Source of the DNA: Bryopsis sp. KO-2023 | Lineage: Eukaryota > Chlorophyta > Ulvophyceae > Bryopsidales > Bryopsidaceae | Length of the DNA stretch: 64,000 nt | Direction: 5' to 3' | Assembly: GCA_030272585.1 (NCBI GenBank) | Contig: BSYQ01000010.1 | Location: forward strand, 2,542,001 to 2,606,000 | Part shown: positions 25,701 through 37,211 of the stretch, one piece after another | How positions within the stretch are numbered: the first letter of the stretch is position 1 | How the letters are laid out: every line of letters begins with the position of its first letter | Made by a program: the position numbers and the translations under genes | The notes under the pieces: model-generated | Seen by the model: the letters and a program-made list of their open reading frames with translations, nothing else | The model's database searches: none | What the model was told of the DNA's origin: nothing

Positions 25701-28700
25701 GGATCTGGGCAAAGAGGTTTGTGGAAAGTTTTGTTGGGTGAAATGTTGGGGTTGGGTGAAATTCTCGAAATTTTGGAATATAGGTGTTGTGGGTTGGGGG
25801 GTTGATATCAAGGTTATCTTCAAAGAGACAAAGGCAAAACGATATAAAAGGAAGATTTCCGACATTTTTGTTGTTTGGGGGAAAACGTGGGAGGGTTGTG
25901 TGACAAAAATGATGGAAAAAAGGAAAAAAAAGGACAAAGAATGGGGGGAAATATTCACATTGAAAAGAAAGGTAGTTTGCCCTTTTCAGGTGGAGATGGG
26001 GAAAGAAGAAAAAAGGCGGCCATCGGGTTTCGATAGGCTGCTTTTTTTTTTGAACATACATATGATGGTTTTTATGATATATGTGTATCGCCTTTCTTTT
26101 TATTGTGTGATTTTGTGTTGATTTATGTTGAAAGAGCTCCTGCTTTTTTTTTTTTTTTTTTTGGGAGAGGAGGGGGAAGGGGGGGGGGTAAAAATAGAGA
26201 GAGGTCGGGTGGACATGACCTCTGGATGGCCTCCGTTTCGTTTTTGTTTATATGATGGGTGTGTTGACCGACCAAGCTTGATTGATTGATTTCTACAGCC
26301 CGCATTGTTTGTTTCGCTGCGTTCTTTTTTTTGTCTGGAGGGGAAAATAGAGGGGAGTTGGGAAAAGGGGGGAAAAGGGCAAACAATGGTAATGCTTTTG
26401 TTTTATACCGGGCTGTTGGTGTCAGTTATGGAATTTCGATCAACCACAGGAAAATTGATTGTCTGTTTGAAAGAGGAGGAGGGGGCAGGGTGCAGGGGCA
26501 ATCAGTTTGCAATATATATCTATATATAAAAGAAACAAGATATATTTATATATATATACACATATATAAAGGAAGCTCTTTTTCGCTATTCGTTGGATAT
26601 ATTTCTGGAGAAATAAAAACATCGAATTTATTGCTTGGGGGATGTGTGATTATACCAAGCTGTTTTCAGGGGGGCTGTTTTAGTTTTTTCTTTTTTTTGT
26701 TTTCTCTTCTTGTCCCTTCCGTTTGAGAAAATCTAGTGTGATTTTTCGGGGAAAAAAGTATACATTACGAAAGCTTTCGTATTTTTCTGGATCACCTTTT
26801 GTTAATTTTGGGGGAGGAGGGGCAGTAGAAGGATGAAAAGAAAAAAAGGGGAAAAAAAGAGATAAGCAAAAAAGCCACCGTGAGTGACCCATTTTCCGGC
26901 GTTGTGATTCTTTCCAAAACTGGAGGAAGGGTGTCCCGATATTATTTTGTTTAAAAAAAAAAAGGGAAAAAAAAGAGTGTATAAGTGGCAAAACGAGTGG
27001 AAAGATAATGTTTTTGTTTCTATCGTTTTTTTTGTTTCTTTTTCGGGGTTTTCTTTCTTTCTTTCTTCTCGTTTTTGGGCTTTCAAGAGGGAGGGGGGGG
27101 GAAAAAAAGAAAGGAAAATGAAATGAAATGACAAAAAAAAACTGTTTCCCCTTTTAAACCGTGGATCTTCTTTTTTTTTTTTATTTGCCAGTCTGACCTG
27201 CTGGCCCTCATGGGTAAATACAGCACCACCACTTCAACTATGTAGCCGTTTTTGTAAAGAAAAAAAAAAGAAAGGGAGGGGGGGGCTTTGAGGGAGGTTT
27301 TTGCAAAAAAAGAAAAGAAAATTGTTTTATGAAAAACCTTTGGTTTTTTTTGTAGCATTTCGAGACAAAAACTTAACAAACAACTGTATTGGGGTTGGCT
27401 TAGGGGGAGAGAAATATGTAAATACATATATGTGTGTGTGTAATGTCTATATTTTATTGGTTGATATAGATGATAAGATTTCGAAGGGATGGGTGTTGAG
27501 TGAGTTGGTTTTTCTTCTTCCATTTTATATACGCACACACACATATATGTGTGTGTGTGTGTGTCTGACATTGTGCGGATCGTTCATTTTCGAAGAAACA
27601 AGAGGGTTCTATGATAGATTGTTTTTGTTAGGAGTTTAGGAGGCCCAAAAAAAAAGAGAAAAGAAAACAACAGTTTTTGGATCGGAGAGAATCATTGGGA
27701 AATGTGGGAAAAAGGCAGGACGAGGTGCAAAAAAAAAAGAGGGAAAAAGAAAAAAAAAAAGACAGAAAAAAAGAAAGAGATGAGAAAAAAAAGAAATGGA
27801 TGTGACGGTATTTTGTGTGGGGGCATATCTTGTACAAATTGGTTTTTGCTGTGACGACCGGGAGATTTTTATTGTTTTTTTTCCCTTTTGAACAAAAGGA
27901 TCAAGACTTTGCAATGATGAGTGGAATGAAAAGAAGAAAAAAAAAGGTATACATATTTTTATGTGTGTGTGTGTGTGTTTGTGGTAAAACCCCCCAGCAA
28001 CGTTCCCTTCCCTTCTTGCTTTTGTCTGCTTTGCCGACCGATATATTTATTTTGTGTGAAATGTGTTTTTTTTTTCCATCTATGTTTTGTGTATTTTTTT
28101 TTTTCTCGTGGTTTGGGGAAGGGGGGGTTTCGAAATTCGCACCTCTGTGTTTCTGTTTTTAGCTGTGGATTTTGCTGTTTTCTTCCTAAAAATAGACCCT
28201 GGAAAGAAAATTCATCCAAAGAAAGGGAAAAGGGCGGAGGATAACGTGTGTTGAAAAAAAAAAAGAGAGAGAGAGAGAGAGAGGAGAAACTAATTATCCC
28301 TTTTCCCCCATTCAATCTTTCCTTCCCACCCCTGGTAAATATGTCTCTTGTCCGTTTTCTTGGGGGCTGGATTTTCCACCCCTTTTTTTTTGTACCCTTT
28401 TTTTGATCACTGGTTTTAGCATTATTTTATTTTTCGCCCTTGTTGATTTTTATTTTTTTTTACCCTTTTTTTTCCGGTTTTTGAAGAATGAGGAGTTTGG
28501 GGAATGTGGGGAAGGGTTTAAAAAAAATATATCAATTTTTAGGGGTAATAGATATTCACAATGGAGGGGGGGAAAAAGGAGAAAAGAGCGTCCCAGTTAA
28601 TGCTTTTTTTTTGTCCCTGTTGTGGGGTTTTGTGTGTTATGGTTTTTCTTGTGTCGAAAAACAAAGACAATCTTGATATTTAGCGATTTTTTTTTTCTTG

Positions 28701-30450
28701 GTGAAGTCAGTAAAAAAAAGGGTTATTTTGTGGGGGAGGAAAAGCAAGTCAATAAAAAACATATATATAAAACGGAAAAGGAAAAACAAGGGTATTCGGG
28801 GGGTGTTGGGGTTTTTCTTTTTCTTTCTCCCTGGTTATTTTTTTTTTCTTTTTGGTGTTGGGTTTTTTTTATTATTATCGTTCGGTTTTCTTTTTTTTTT
28901 TTTTTTTGGCTTTAAATTGACGACTTCTGAACAATTACTGAAAAACAAAAATCATGATTTAATTACTGGATACTTGAAGGGGGAAAAGAAACGGAGGTAT
29001 GGAAAAAAAGAAGTCGTTCTTTGGAGTGATGGAGTATAATGGAAAAAAAAGACGCCATAAAAAAAGAGAAACTCGAACAAGATTTCCAAAAAAGAAAAAA
29101 AAAAGGTTGGAAGGCGGGGGGATTCGAAAAAGAAAAGAAAAGAAAAGAAAAAAATTTAGCGAGAATGAACGTATTCTGGGTGATATAAAAAAGGGGCCTC
29201 TTTGGATAAAGAAGTTTGTGTTGCTTTTGCACTGGGGAGCTAAGAAACAAAAAAATATATACTTGCTGAGGGTGATAATATAAGTATAAAATGGCTCCGG
29301 CCGAAGGCATCTGGTTATGTAAGCAATGCAAGTGGTTGATTCCGTACATGCATACTGTTTCCCAAGGCATTTTGCAGCGTTCATAGAATTACCCCGACCT
29401 GTCTGTGGACAGAAATACATAATTACGTAATGTTAACTTGCTTTTCTCATTGGCTCCCACCCCGCATGAACCCAACCAAAAACAAGGCTTCATTTGTTTT
29501 TCTCTCTTGTGAACCCGAGATCGAAGTGAGGTGGTTGAAGTACAGATTGTACCTCCGCTGTTCGCTCATATTCGGGGCTCTAGAATTATTAGTAGGGGCT
29601 TCTCTGTAACACTAGGTTCATGCTGAGTTATCCCTGTGTGAAAAACATGTTGGAATCACTTCGAAGAAATCATATTACAAGTTTACTGTCTGCCCTTGTC
29701 CTCTTTAAACCCTAAGACACGTAGTGCCTAAGACAGTACTGCCCTCAATTCACTTGCTTCTTACAGGGAACTTCTTTCTTCCCTGTACAAGTGCTGACTA
29801 ACCCAAAAATTGGACCACCAGCCCAATTAACTCAAAAAAACGCCACACCCTGTTGCATTGTGCTCTCTTCTGCAATACCCCAATAATTTCAGACCGTAAA
29901 ACTTTCGTTGGTGTGAATGAGCAATTCGATTCAATTCAATTCAATGAATGAGAATCAAAGGCGAGAGACATCAGTGACGTCCTTAGTGACGTCCTTTAGA
30001 AAATCAGTCTTTTTTCGATATCCCAAAGGGAAGCGATTCAGAGACACAGTTCAGATTTACTGTAAAGATTTGCAACTACTTCGTTTCCACCCTGTCATGC
30101 TAGATTGTAGCCTTGTGGTAGACAAATGATGTGACACAGCAGACAGGGGTAAAAAACAGTAAGGCAATCCTTAAAAAGAAACGAAACTACTTTTGGGACT
30201 CTTCGTGAGCAGAAAGTCAAGCGCGGCGTCGCCCTGGGGATTTAAAAAAAAAGGGGAAACCTTGTTCTGCGCTGAACGAAATTTTCAATCGATTCTTGCG
30301 AGGGTTGATCCCCAGCTAATACCGTTTCACACACACACACGCGCGCGAGAGAGACATTCACTACATAAGAAAAGTACCACCGTTTCAATCGCCGCATTGC
30401 GGTCGCGAGAAACGGACTGGAGTTTTTTTCTTTAACGTGAAGTTGTTGAA
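22795..30450. other. 7.6-kb gene desert with strong C depletion on the + strand
   Basis: No exon-like block with matched splice sites was found. To about 29.3 kb the + strand consists almost wholly of A, G and T: homopolymer runs, GA-, GT- and TA-rich stretches, and G runs. Open frames here encode only Lys/Arg/Gly or Phe/Leu/Ser runs. Microsatellites include a 24-bp CA/TA/TG palindrome (27534-27557) and (GA)n at about 28264-28284. From about 29.3 kb composition becomes ordinary. 30328-30356 holds CA, CG and GA dinucleotide runs just upstream of the PP2C gene. The skew has the same sense as the FN3 gene ending at 22794. Confidence 0.65.
27534..27557. repeat. 24-bp perfect palindromic microsatellite
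   Basis: CA repeats pass through TATA into TG repeats symmetrically, giving a self-complementary block able to form a cruciform. Confidence 0.85.
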
Positions 30451-33400
30451 ATGGAGCACCCCCTCCTGAGGCACCATGTCGAGTCCTATGCCGTAAAAGA
30501 CGAGGTTCGGTTTTCGGCTTAAAAAAAACGACCCAAGCAACTGTGCGTTTCGAGTCCACCACTACTAAATGAGGCGTTTTTGTATCGTTTTGTTCGTTTT
30601 GCCTGGCAAAGTGAAAGCCAAAAGAGAAAAGAGAGGGAGGGTGGGCGGCCCGATCTGTTTTGCCGGAATGTGCTGGATACCCGTTGCTTTCCCTCGTAAA
30701 CGTTCGGTTTTTCTGTGGTATCGATAGGACGCCGTTTTCTGGCAACAGAGATTCCCCGAGGACGCTCCATACGGCGCCGACCCCAAGTGGTCGGTGTTTT
30801 GCTTGTGCGACGGCCACAACGGCAACGAGTCGGTGAAGTTTCTCGAAAAGCGATTCATCGATGTGCTGCTGGAAAAGCTGCCCACGGAGACAGTCACGGA
30901 CTTCGCGACGGCAGGCAAGTTGTTCAAGGTGTTATTCCGCTAGTAATGCCGCGCCCACATCGAACCCTGAGAGTTTTCACCTTGAGCTGCTGGGCGCGCG
31001 CGCGCGCCCGTCGTTTAATGCAATGCGAAAAGATCAATGCACGGAAAAGGCATCCCCCAAAGACGTGCTGATCACGTGACCGCTTAGGACATCGTTAACA
31101 ATATGCTGACGAATGTGTTTGTTGAGGATTACCCACTATACAATTTTGATTCAAATTTCAAGCAGATAAATGAACCTTTTTTCTTCTTTGAAATACATCC
31201 CCAGTAGATGATGGGAAATGCACATCCAATCCAACCAAGCGAATTCCAGTTCACAGAATGCCATCCAGGCACGGATGCGTCTGTGAAGCTGCTGGTCCGG
31301 AATTATGTTTATTGTGATTTATTTTTTAAAAATGTCGTATGTCTGACTTTTTGTGTCTTTTTCTTTTTTCGGTCACAGAAGGCCGGAAATTCGGCATTGC
31401 TATAGCCAGGGCGATTTCAGAAACTTTTGAAACTCTGGATGAAGAGTGGTTGATCAAGCAGAAAATGTCAGGTGTGGTTTTTCCTGCTGCTTTTGTTTGT
31501 TTTGCATCTACAAGATTCTTCTTTTCTCTTTTTCCTTTGCTTTTTGCTTTCTTTCTTTCGAAAAAAAGAAAGTCATGTAGCCTACCCTGTGCAGAAACGA
31601 GTATCGAATTTCTGTCTGTCTACTAAAGTTTTTGCAGCTGGTCAAAATTGGGACATAAATTGGTTTACAATATTTGACTTTACAAGCACAGACAGTTCAT
31701 ACACCGGATGGTTGGAGGTTCAATGATCCTTACCTAATTTATTATTTTTTTTATTATTTTTTTGAATGTTTTGCTAGTGTCATTTTGTCACATCAATCGG
31801 AGTTTGGAGGGGAGGGGGGTTAAATCAATGACAGAACATAGTTGCTCAATTTGAATGTGGGTTTCTCGATTTTTCTTTACAGGTACCACGGTGACGATTG
31901 CAGTGTTGCACGGGTGGTTTCTGACGGTGGCAAATGTTGGTGATTCCCTGGCTTATCTGCATTGTAATGGCTGCATTTATCCGATGACGCATGATCACAG
32001 GATTTCCCACAGCCAATCCGAACAAGAGAGGCTCAGAAACAGCGGTGTTGAAATTGCAGGTGCAGGGTTATTTTTTTTGTTTTTTAATATATATATATTT
32101 CTGATATTGACGTAATTTTCTTTTCATGCTGATACTGTGGATGCTAATGGCTTTGCTAATCGGGGTTGTGGCCTATGACCAGTAATCTTTTTAAACTTTA
32201 TGAAAACGAAGGATGAAATTGTGGCTTCTCCAGATGCTTGCAGACCTGCTGGGTTTTTTTTTGCCATATTGAGAATCCCCCACCCCACCCCAAAAAATAA
32301 TTATTATTTTTAAAAAAATATGGCAATATATATGGCAATTGGGATAGGATCCTAGCAGTATTTGAAGTTATGGTGTTCCGTTTCGTTTTGCACAGCATTG
32401 AATGAATACGGCGAGCAAGGTGAAATCGGTCAAGCCCCTTTCGGACCGTTGAGGGCTTGGCCTGGTGGGCTGGCAATGGGCAGAAGTTTCGGAGACCTGG
32501 ATGTGCACTCTGCTGTTGTTTCACGGCCTCATATCACACAAGTAAGGATTGCTGGATGATTGGTAGATTTTTTTTATTTGTTTTTTTTGGGGGGAGGGGG
32601 GTTGTGGATGTTTCACGATATATGAGACCGTACAAATTTGGTTTCCTTTATTGTTTCTCCTAGAAATGTCACGAGGCCAGAGATGTCGGTGGATGATTCA
32701 GAAAGCCAGAGGCATCGCTGGCTGTGGCGATTATGTGTACAAACAGGATGGGTCTTTTCTATTTTGTGTGAAAAATATGAAAGCCCCCGTCGACAAGTAA
32801 CTTTGACGGTAAGAATCCCAGCAACATACATGGGGAAAATGCATGTACAGAGATCTAGATCTGCATGACATTGTGCATGTGTGTGAAAAATGCTGTGGTA
32901 GCTGGTGATGATGAAATTATTCGTTTCGTTGGCGATGGACAGATCGAAATCCCACCGCACGCAGGTGCACGGTTGGTGCTGGCATCGGACGGTCTGTGGG
33001 ATTGCTTAACCGGCAAAGTTGCTCTGAAGGCCATAAAGAAAACCAACATCGCATCCGCTTGCTCCAAGCTGTTGAACCTCGTTCAGAGAGTGGGGGGTGG
33101 CTTCGAGGATGACACCACCGTTCTTATTTTGGACATCCTTTCCCAGGACGACGCCGATTTGAAAGCTCCGGTCCATCCCAAAATATCCAAGACAGCAAAA
33201 ATGGCAGATATTGTCCGAACTCTCAGCGGGAATCCCAAAAAGGTAGGAGAGACAGGGTTTATGCAATCCTTACCTGCCGTTTCATCCTTTCTCTTTCTGC
33301 CATATCGAAGCATGCACCTATTTGTTCGTTGTTTTTTGGGGTTTTTTTCACTTTTCTCACTCTTTTTATTTTTTCTTTCTTTTCCCGCCCCCGCGTTTTT

Positions 33401-33603
33401 TCCTTCCCCGTGATGAGCAGAGAAGGAAAATTCCGATGCCGTTTTTCTTGAGGATAGACAGCCTGGAACTGGACCGAGTTTCTTCCATCAACGATTCTGC
33501 ACACGGACAAGATTTCGCCAAACAAAAAATGGCTGAATACATGCATTCCAAGTTATCGATGGATTCCCCGTCCCCTTTGAGTTCGGAATCCAGTGACGAA
33601 TAA
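30451..33603 (+). CDS. PP2C-type (PPM) Ser/Thr phosphatase
   Basis: Exons 30451-30504, 30728-30914, 31379-31471, 31883-32059, 32396-32541, 32943-33242 and 33421-33603 give 379 residues. Metal-binding PPM motifs are present: DGHNG (D46), GDS in ANVGDSLAY, GGLAMGRSFGD, SDGLWD (D235) and FEDDTTV. These residues hold two Mn/Mg ions that activate the water attacking phosphoserine or phosphothreonine. The first exon is short and its end is not certain (the donor could be 12 bases earlier, also in phase). Intron 2 is best read as a GC-AG intron: the donor AG|GCAAGT at 30914/30915 restores the frame to exon 3, whereas the nearby GTGTTA donor does not. A Ser/Asp-rich tail of about 60 residues follows the catalytic core. 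No membrane segment or extra domain is seen. Confidence 0.88.
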
Positions 33604-35385
33604 GTCGAGTTATTAACTTGCTTCTTTTTAGGTGATATGTTTTTGGAAGATACGAGTTATTATTAAGATGGGGAAAAACAAAAAAAACAAAAAAATAAAA
33701 ACAAAAAAAATAGGGTAGTTAAAAAAAAAAAACAACAACACCAAAACGAACAATCGGGAGGTGATGGTGATGAGGAAAAAAAGAACTTGAGGATAACAAA
33801 AACTTGAGGAGGAGTCCGAGCTCAGTCAAAAGGGGGGAAAAGAGCAGGGGAAAAAAAATCCATGATAAATCAAAACTATAGTTTTGAGGTCCTCTTTCCT
33901 GTTCGATGTACATGTATGTTTTACCAAAGTCTTCTGGCGCCCTTTCCAGACAGAGAACGAACACCGAACAATGGATGCCGATATGCCGAACAAGACAGGG
34001 GTTGTCTTTGAACCTAATATGACCGCGTTTTATTTCGGGTTTATTTTTTCTTTTGTTCGATCTTTTTTTTTATTTTTCTGGCTTGGAACGGAGTTCGTTC
34101 ATTTTTTTTGTATTTTTTTTTTTTGGGGGGGGGGAGGGGGGGAAAGGGAGAGAGAACAATGCATGTTATCATCGATTAACGCAGGTGTTGTGAGGACCTG
34201 GCAGCGTTCGTTCGTTCAGCGTTTGTTTTTTTTAGATGAAAGTGGTGGGGCTGGGTGGATTCTTTTTGAATGGGCAGCTGGAACAGAAGTATTGAATAAT
34301 AGCGTTCGTAAGCGCTTCCAATCACGGTACGTATCGTGATGTGTATAGATCCTTCTTTCAATGTTTTTTTTTGTTTTTGTTTTTTTTTCAACTTTTTATC
34401 AGTCGAGTAATTAGCCGAGGGAGTAGTTAGCCGGGTTAAGAGAGAGAGTGGATTATTTATTTCATTTCTGATTTTGATTCGAGGAAAAAAAGAGGAAGGC
34501 TTCATAAAAAATCGAAAAAAGAAATTCGAACAAGCTGAAAAGAATCGTTTTAGAGTGGATTATTCTTTTTCTATAAATCGTTGTGATTTGATCCGCTTCG
34601 GTTCTCATTGTTTTTTCCTCACTTGTTAACTGGTTGAGTAATGGCATTGGGCCCTGAAATTTCCTTTGATCTTGGGAGAGGGGGGGGGGGGGGGGGAAGG
34701 ATTGTACAATAGCATTTAGAATCAACTTCTTTTCATATCGAGGAGGAGTGATCCTTATTTTTTTGGTTTAGTAGTTCTTGACAATGAACACATGAATTTG
34801 TTAGCTTTATTCTGGAATGGAAGGGAATGTAATTTCATGAACTTTTGTTGTGGGTGAATTCCCTGATTTATTTACGAGTGATCCTTTAATCTTTGTGAAC
34901 CTGCCATTCATTATATATATACAGACAGCAGAGTCAAAAAAGTTCATCCATTTAGTGGTATATATACACTACATACCTTGCAGTGGGGTCTGCCAGCTGA
35001 TTTTTCCCCAGATGCAATTGGTATGTACAATCTATGGATGGCACTTACATTGACGAAAAGTTGTTAAAAAAGAGAAAAAAAAAACATAAATGAACCTGAA
35101 CCTGAACCCGAGGCCACCCTATTCGTCATCTCTGGTGGAAAAGCCCATTTCTTTATCTGTTAAAAAGCAGACATAGAGAGGGGGCAAAGAAAGAAGAGGA
35201 ACAAAAAGAATGCCAAAACATGAACATGGACATGAAGCCATTCCATTGTTTTTCCTTCCCCAAAACAAGCATAATCCTTCGACCCCCTCCTCCAACCTCC
35301 ATAAATCTGGAGTCTTCCCGGAAAACTAAAACTCCTCTGACCTATCACCTGTACCATCCCCATTTTCCCTCCACTGCTTTTCCCC
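33604..35385. other. Convergent spacer between PP2C and CCDC47 genes
   Basis: No coding exon. The + strand is G/T/A-rich and C-poor from 33.6 to about 34.9 kb, including a T12-G10 tract at about 34113-34134 and a long G run at about 34681-34696. It turns C-rich from about 35.1 kb toward the CCDC47 stop. The skew switch near 35.0-35.1 kb probably marks the boundary between the two 3' ends. Confidence 0.6.
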
Positions 35386-36714
35386 TCAAGCCCTCACCAT
35401 TTTCACCTTGACAGATTTTCTCTGTTTCAATTTGGCTTGCCTTTCCATCCATTTCGCCTGTTCTCCAGGGGGCAATTTCTTGATCCTTTCCAGATCCGCT
35501 TCGTACTCTTCCCTCTTTTTGTTTTGCAGGGCTTCCCGTCGAGACTCCGCCCCCTCTTTCCACAACTTCTCCGCTTGTTCGGCCCGCATTTTTTCCGCCC
35601 TTTTCTTAGCTTCGGGGCTGAGCTTATAAGTTCCAATCACATCGATAAAAGAGGGAATCAACGAAACCAATTTCACCAGGTCCTCCTCCATCCGCTCCGG
35701 CGGGGGCAGAGCGAAAGAAAACCTCAGTATGTTTCGGTGAGTGGAGCCAGTGTACTCCGACGAAAGGTGCAGATATCTGAAATACTTCTTCGTCGTGGCT
35801 TCGAATTCCTTTTCCGAAAACACAGCTCGAATCTCGGGGCTGAAAACATCGTAAAACACCTCCGAGCTCTCGGTATGCACCACCAGCCGATCCTTCGGCC
35901 AATCCGCGATCTGCTTCACCGGAATTTGCTTGCAGAACGTTTTCAGATCCTCATTGTCTTTCAGCAAGCTCCTGCCCAGCTTGTGAGTCGCACATGCCAG
36001 CACCATTGCGGGCATGCTGGTCGGATTCATGTAAACTTCCACCTCCAGGGTGTCCTCCCTTGGTAAAACCATGTAGGTCAGCATGGAGAGCAAATCCTGG
36101 CGGGCTCTCAAATCTAGGGTGGCCATCAGACCTTGGCAAAACCGCCTCCCGCTGGCGTAGAACTTGAAAACGGACTGGCTCTCTTTCATCAGCACCTCCC
36201 CCTCGTCGCCATCCCCAGCACCCAACAGGCTGAAATTCCTTTCCAGCACGCCCCCCTCGCTCACGAACGCTCGTGCCCAAGCCAACGCCAACGCTTCGTT
36301 CTTCTGCCTCCCGATAAACACGTTGATGCCGTACAACACCAACACCACCCCCGCCAGCATTTCGTAGTGGTAGTGCTCCTGGCGTTTGAAAACCGAGCGT
36401 TTGATCTGCTTGGGACGCTGGGGGGTGGCCTCCTTGAGGAGATCATCCCCGCCCAGCTTCTCCTCCGTGAACCCTTCGAACTCGTCCTCGTCCCAGTCAC
36501 TTTCTGACGAGATCGACCCCTTCGCCTTTCCCCCTGAACGTTGGGTCCCAGCACCGACTTGGACGAACTCGGATTCGCTCGAGTCATCGGCGTCCTCCTC
36601 GAATCCCTCGAGCTCTTGCGCGCTCGATAAACGCTGGAAGTCCGACGCGCATATCAGGATTAACAAAGCGCACGTCCAAGCGGACGCGACTGTTCGGGTT
36701 ACAGCGGACGACAT
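35386..36714 (-). CDS. CCDC47: CCDC47 homologue (PAT complex / ER multipass translocon factor)
   Basis: A single exon of 442 residues from ATG 36714. Residues 1-31 form a signal peptide ending near SSAQ. An acidic Asp/Glu/Ser lumenal stretch follows, then one membrane span (EMLAGVVLVLYGINVFIG, about 119-136). The cytosolic domain is typical of the DUF1682/CCDC47 family, and the Lys/Arg/Glu coiled-coil tail ends in KVKMVRA. In animals CCDC47 pairs with Asterix in the PAT complex, shields polar membrane segments during multipass protein insertion at the Sec61 translocon, and touches the ribosome through its basic tail. Length and domain order match. The frame stays open upstream of 36714, but only the chosen ATG places the signal peptide at the N-terminus. 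It starts head-to-head with the VIT/vWA gene 497 bp away. Confidence 0.9.
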   Translation of the reverse strand: MSSAVTRTVASAWTCALLILICASDFQRLSSAQELEGFEEDADDSSESEFVQVGAGTQRSGGKAKGSISSESDWDEDEFEGFTEEKLGGDDLLKEATPQRPKQIKRSVFKRQEHYHYEMLAGVVLVLYGINVFIGRQKNEALALAWARAFVSEGGVLERNFSLLGAGDGDEGEVLMKESQSVFKFYASGRRFCQGLMATLDLRARQDLLSMLTYMVLPREDTLEVEVYMNPTSMPAMVLACATHKLGRSLLKDNEDLKTFCKQIPVKQIADWPKDRLVVHTESSEVFYDVFSPEIRAVFSEKEFEATTKKYFRYLHLSSEYTGSTHRNILRFSFALPPPERMEEDLVKLVSLIPSFIDVIGTYKLSPEAKKRAEKMRAEQAEKLWKEGAESRREALQNKKREEYEADLERIKKLPPGEQAKWMERQAKLKQRKSVKVKMVRA

Positions 36715-37211
36715 TATGTATTTGCGAATCCTCCGCGACGAAAAAAAAAAACAGGAAGCCTGTTCTATCAACAGTGCACGACAAAGACCACGACCACAGA
36801 AACACACAGAAGGCAAAGCAAACCTCACCGGTGGAAGAACCCACGTGTCATCCGATAGTTCCAAAAATAACTCTCACCCTCACTCTTCTGTCATATTTTC
36901 CTTGCGGAAATCAGACGTCAACATGACGATTTTTGCTGGCTTACAGGACAAAAGAGTGTAGAACTTAGTGAGGAGGATTGGTAGTGCAAAAGTGTGACAG
37001 GTGCCTAGTTCTGCTCGCGATTTCCGTCAGCAGGAGCATGTCGTTCGACGAAACCTCGCTCCAGAAAGACTTATTTTTTGCTTCCAAAAAGAAAGAAAAA
37101 AACGAACGGCCTTCTCCAGTGAGGTGACGTTTCGCACATAGACGTCTGCCTTGGATGAGGAAAGACGAGGTGGGGATCGAGGGGTAGTCGACAGGACCGC
37201 CGCTTTCCGAC
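36715..37211. promoter_or_regulatory. Shared 497-bp 5' flank of CCDC47 and VIT/vWA genes
   Basis: This lies between two outward-facing start codons, so it must contain both promoters and 5' UTRs. No clear TATA box or repeated operator-like element is seen. Short open frames on both strands have no ATG-supported extension into either gene. Confidence 0.5.

Noticed and set aside
22891-29039. Many Lys/Phe-rich open frames in the desert
   Set aside because: They arise from A- and T-runs lacking stops in some frames. No splice-site pairing, domain or codon pattern supports them.
32660-32800. Extra PP2C exon with GCGDYVYKQDG
   Set aside because: The join 32541/32943 closes phase and yields the unbroken PP2C core HITQIEIPPHAGARLVLASDG.
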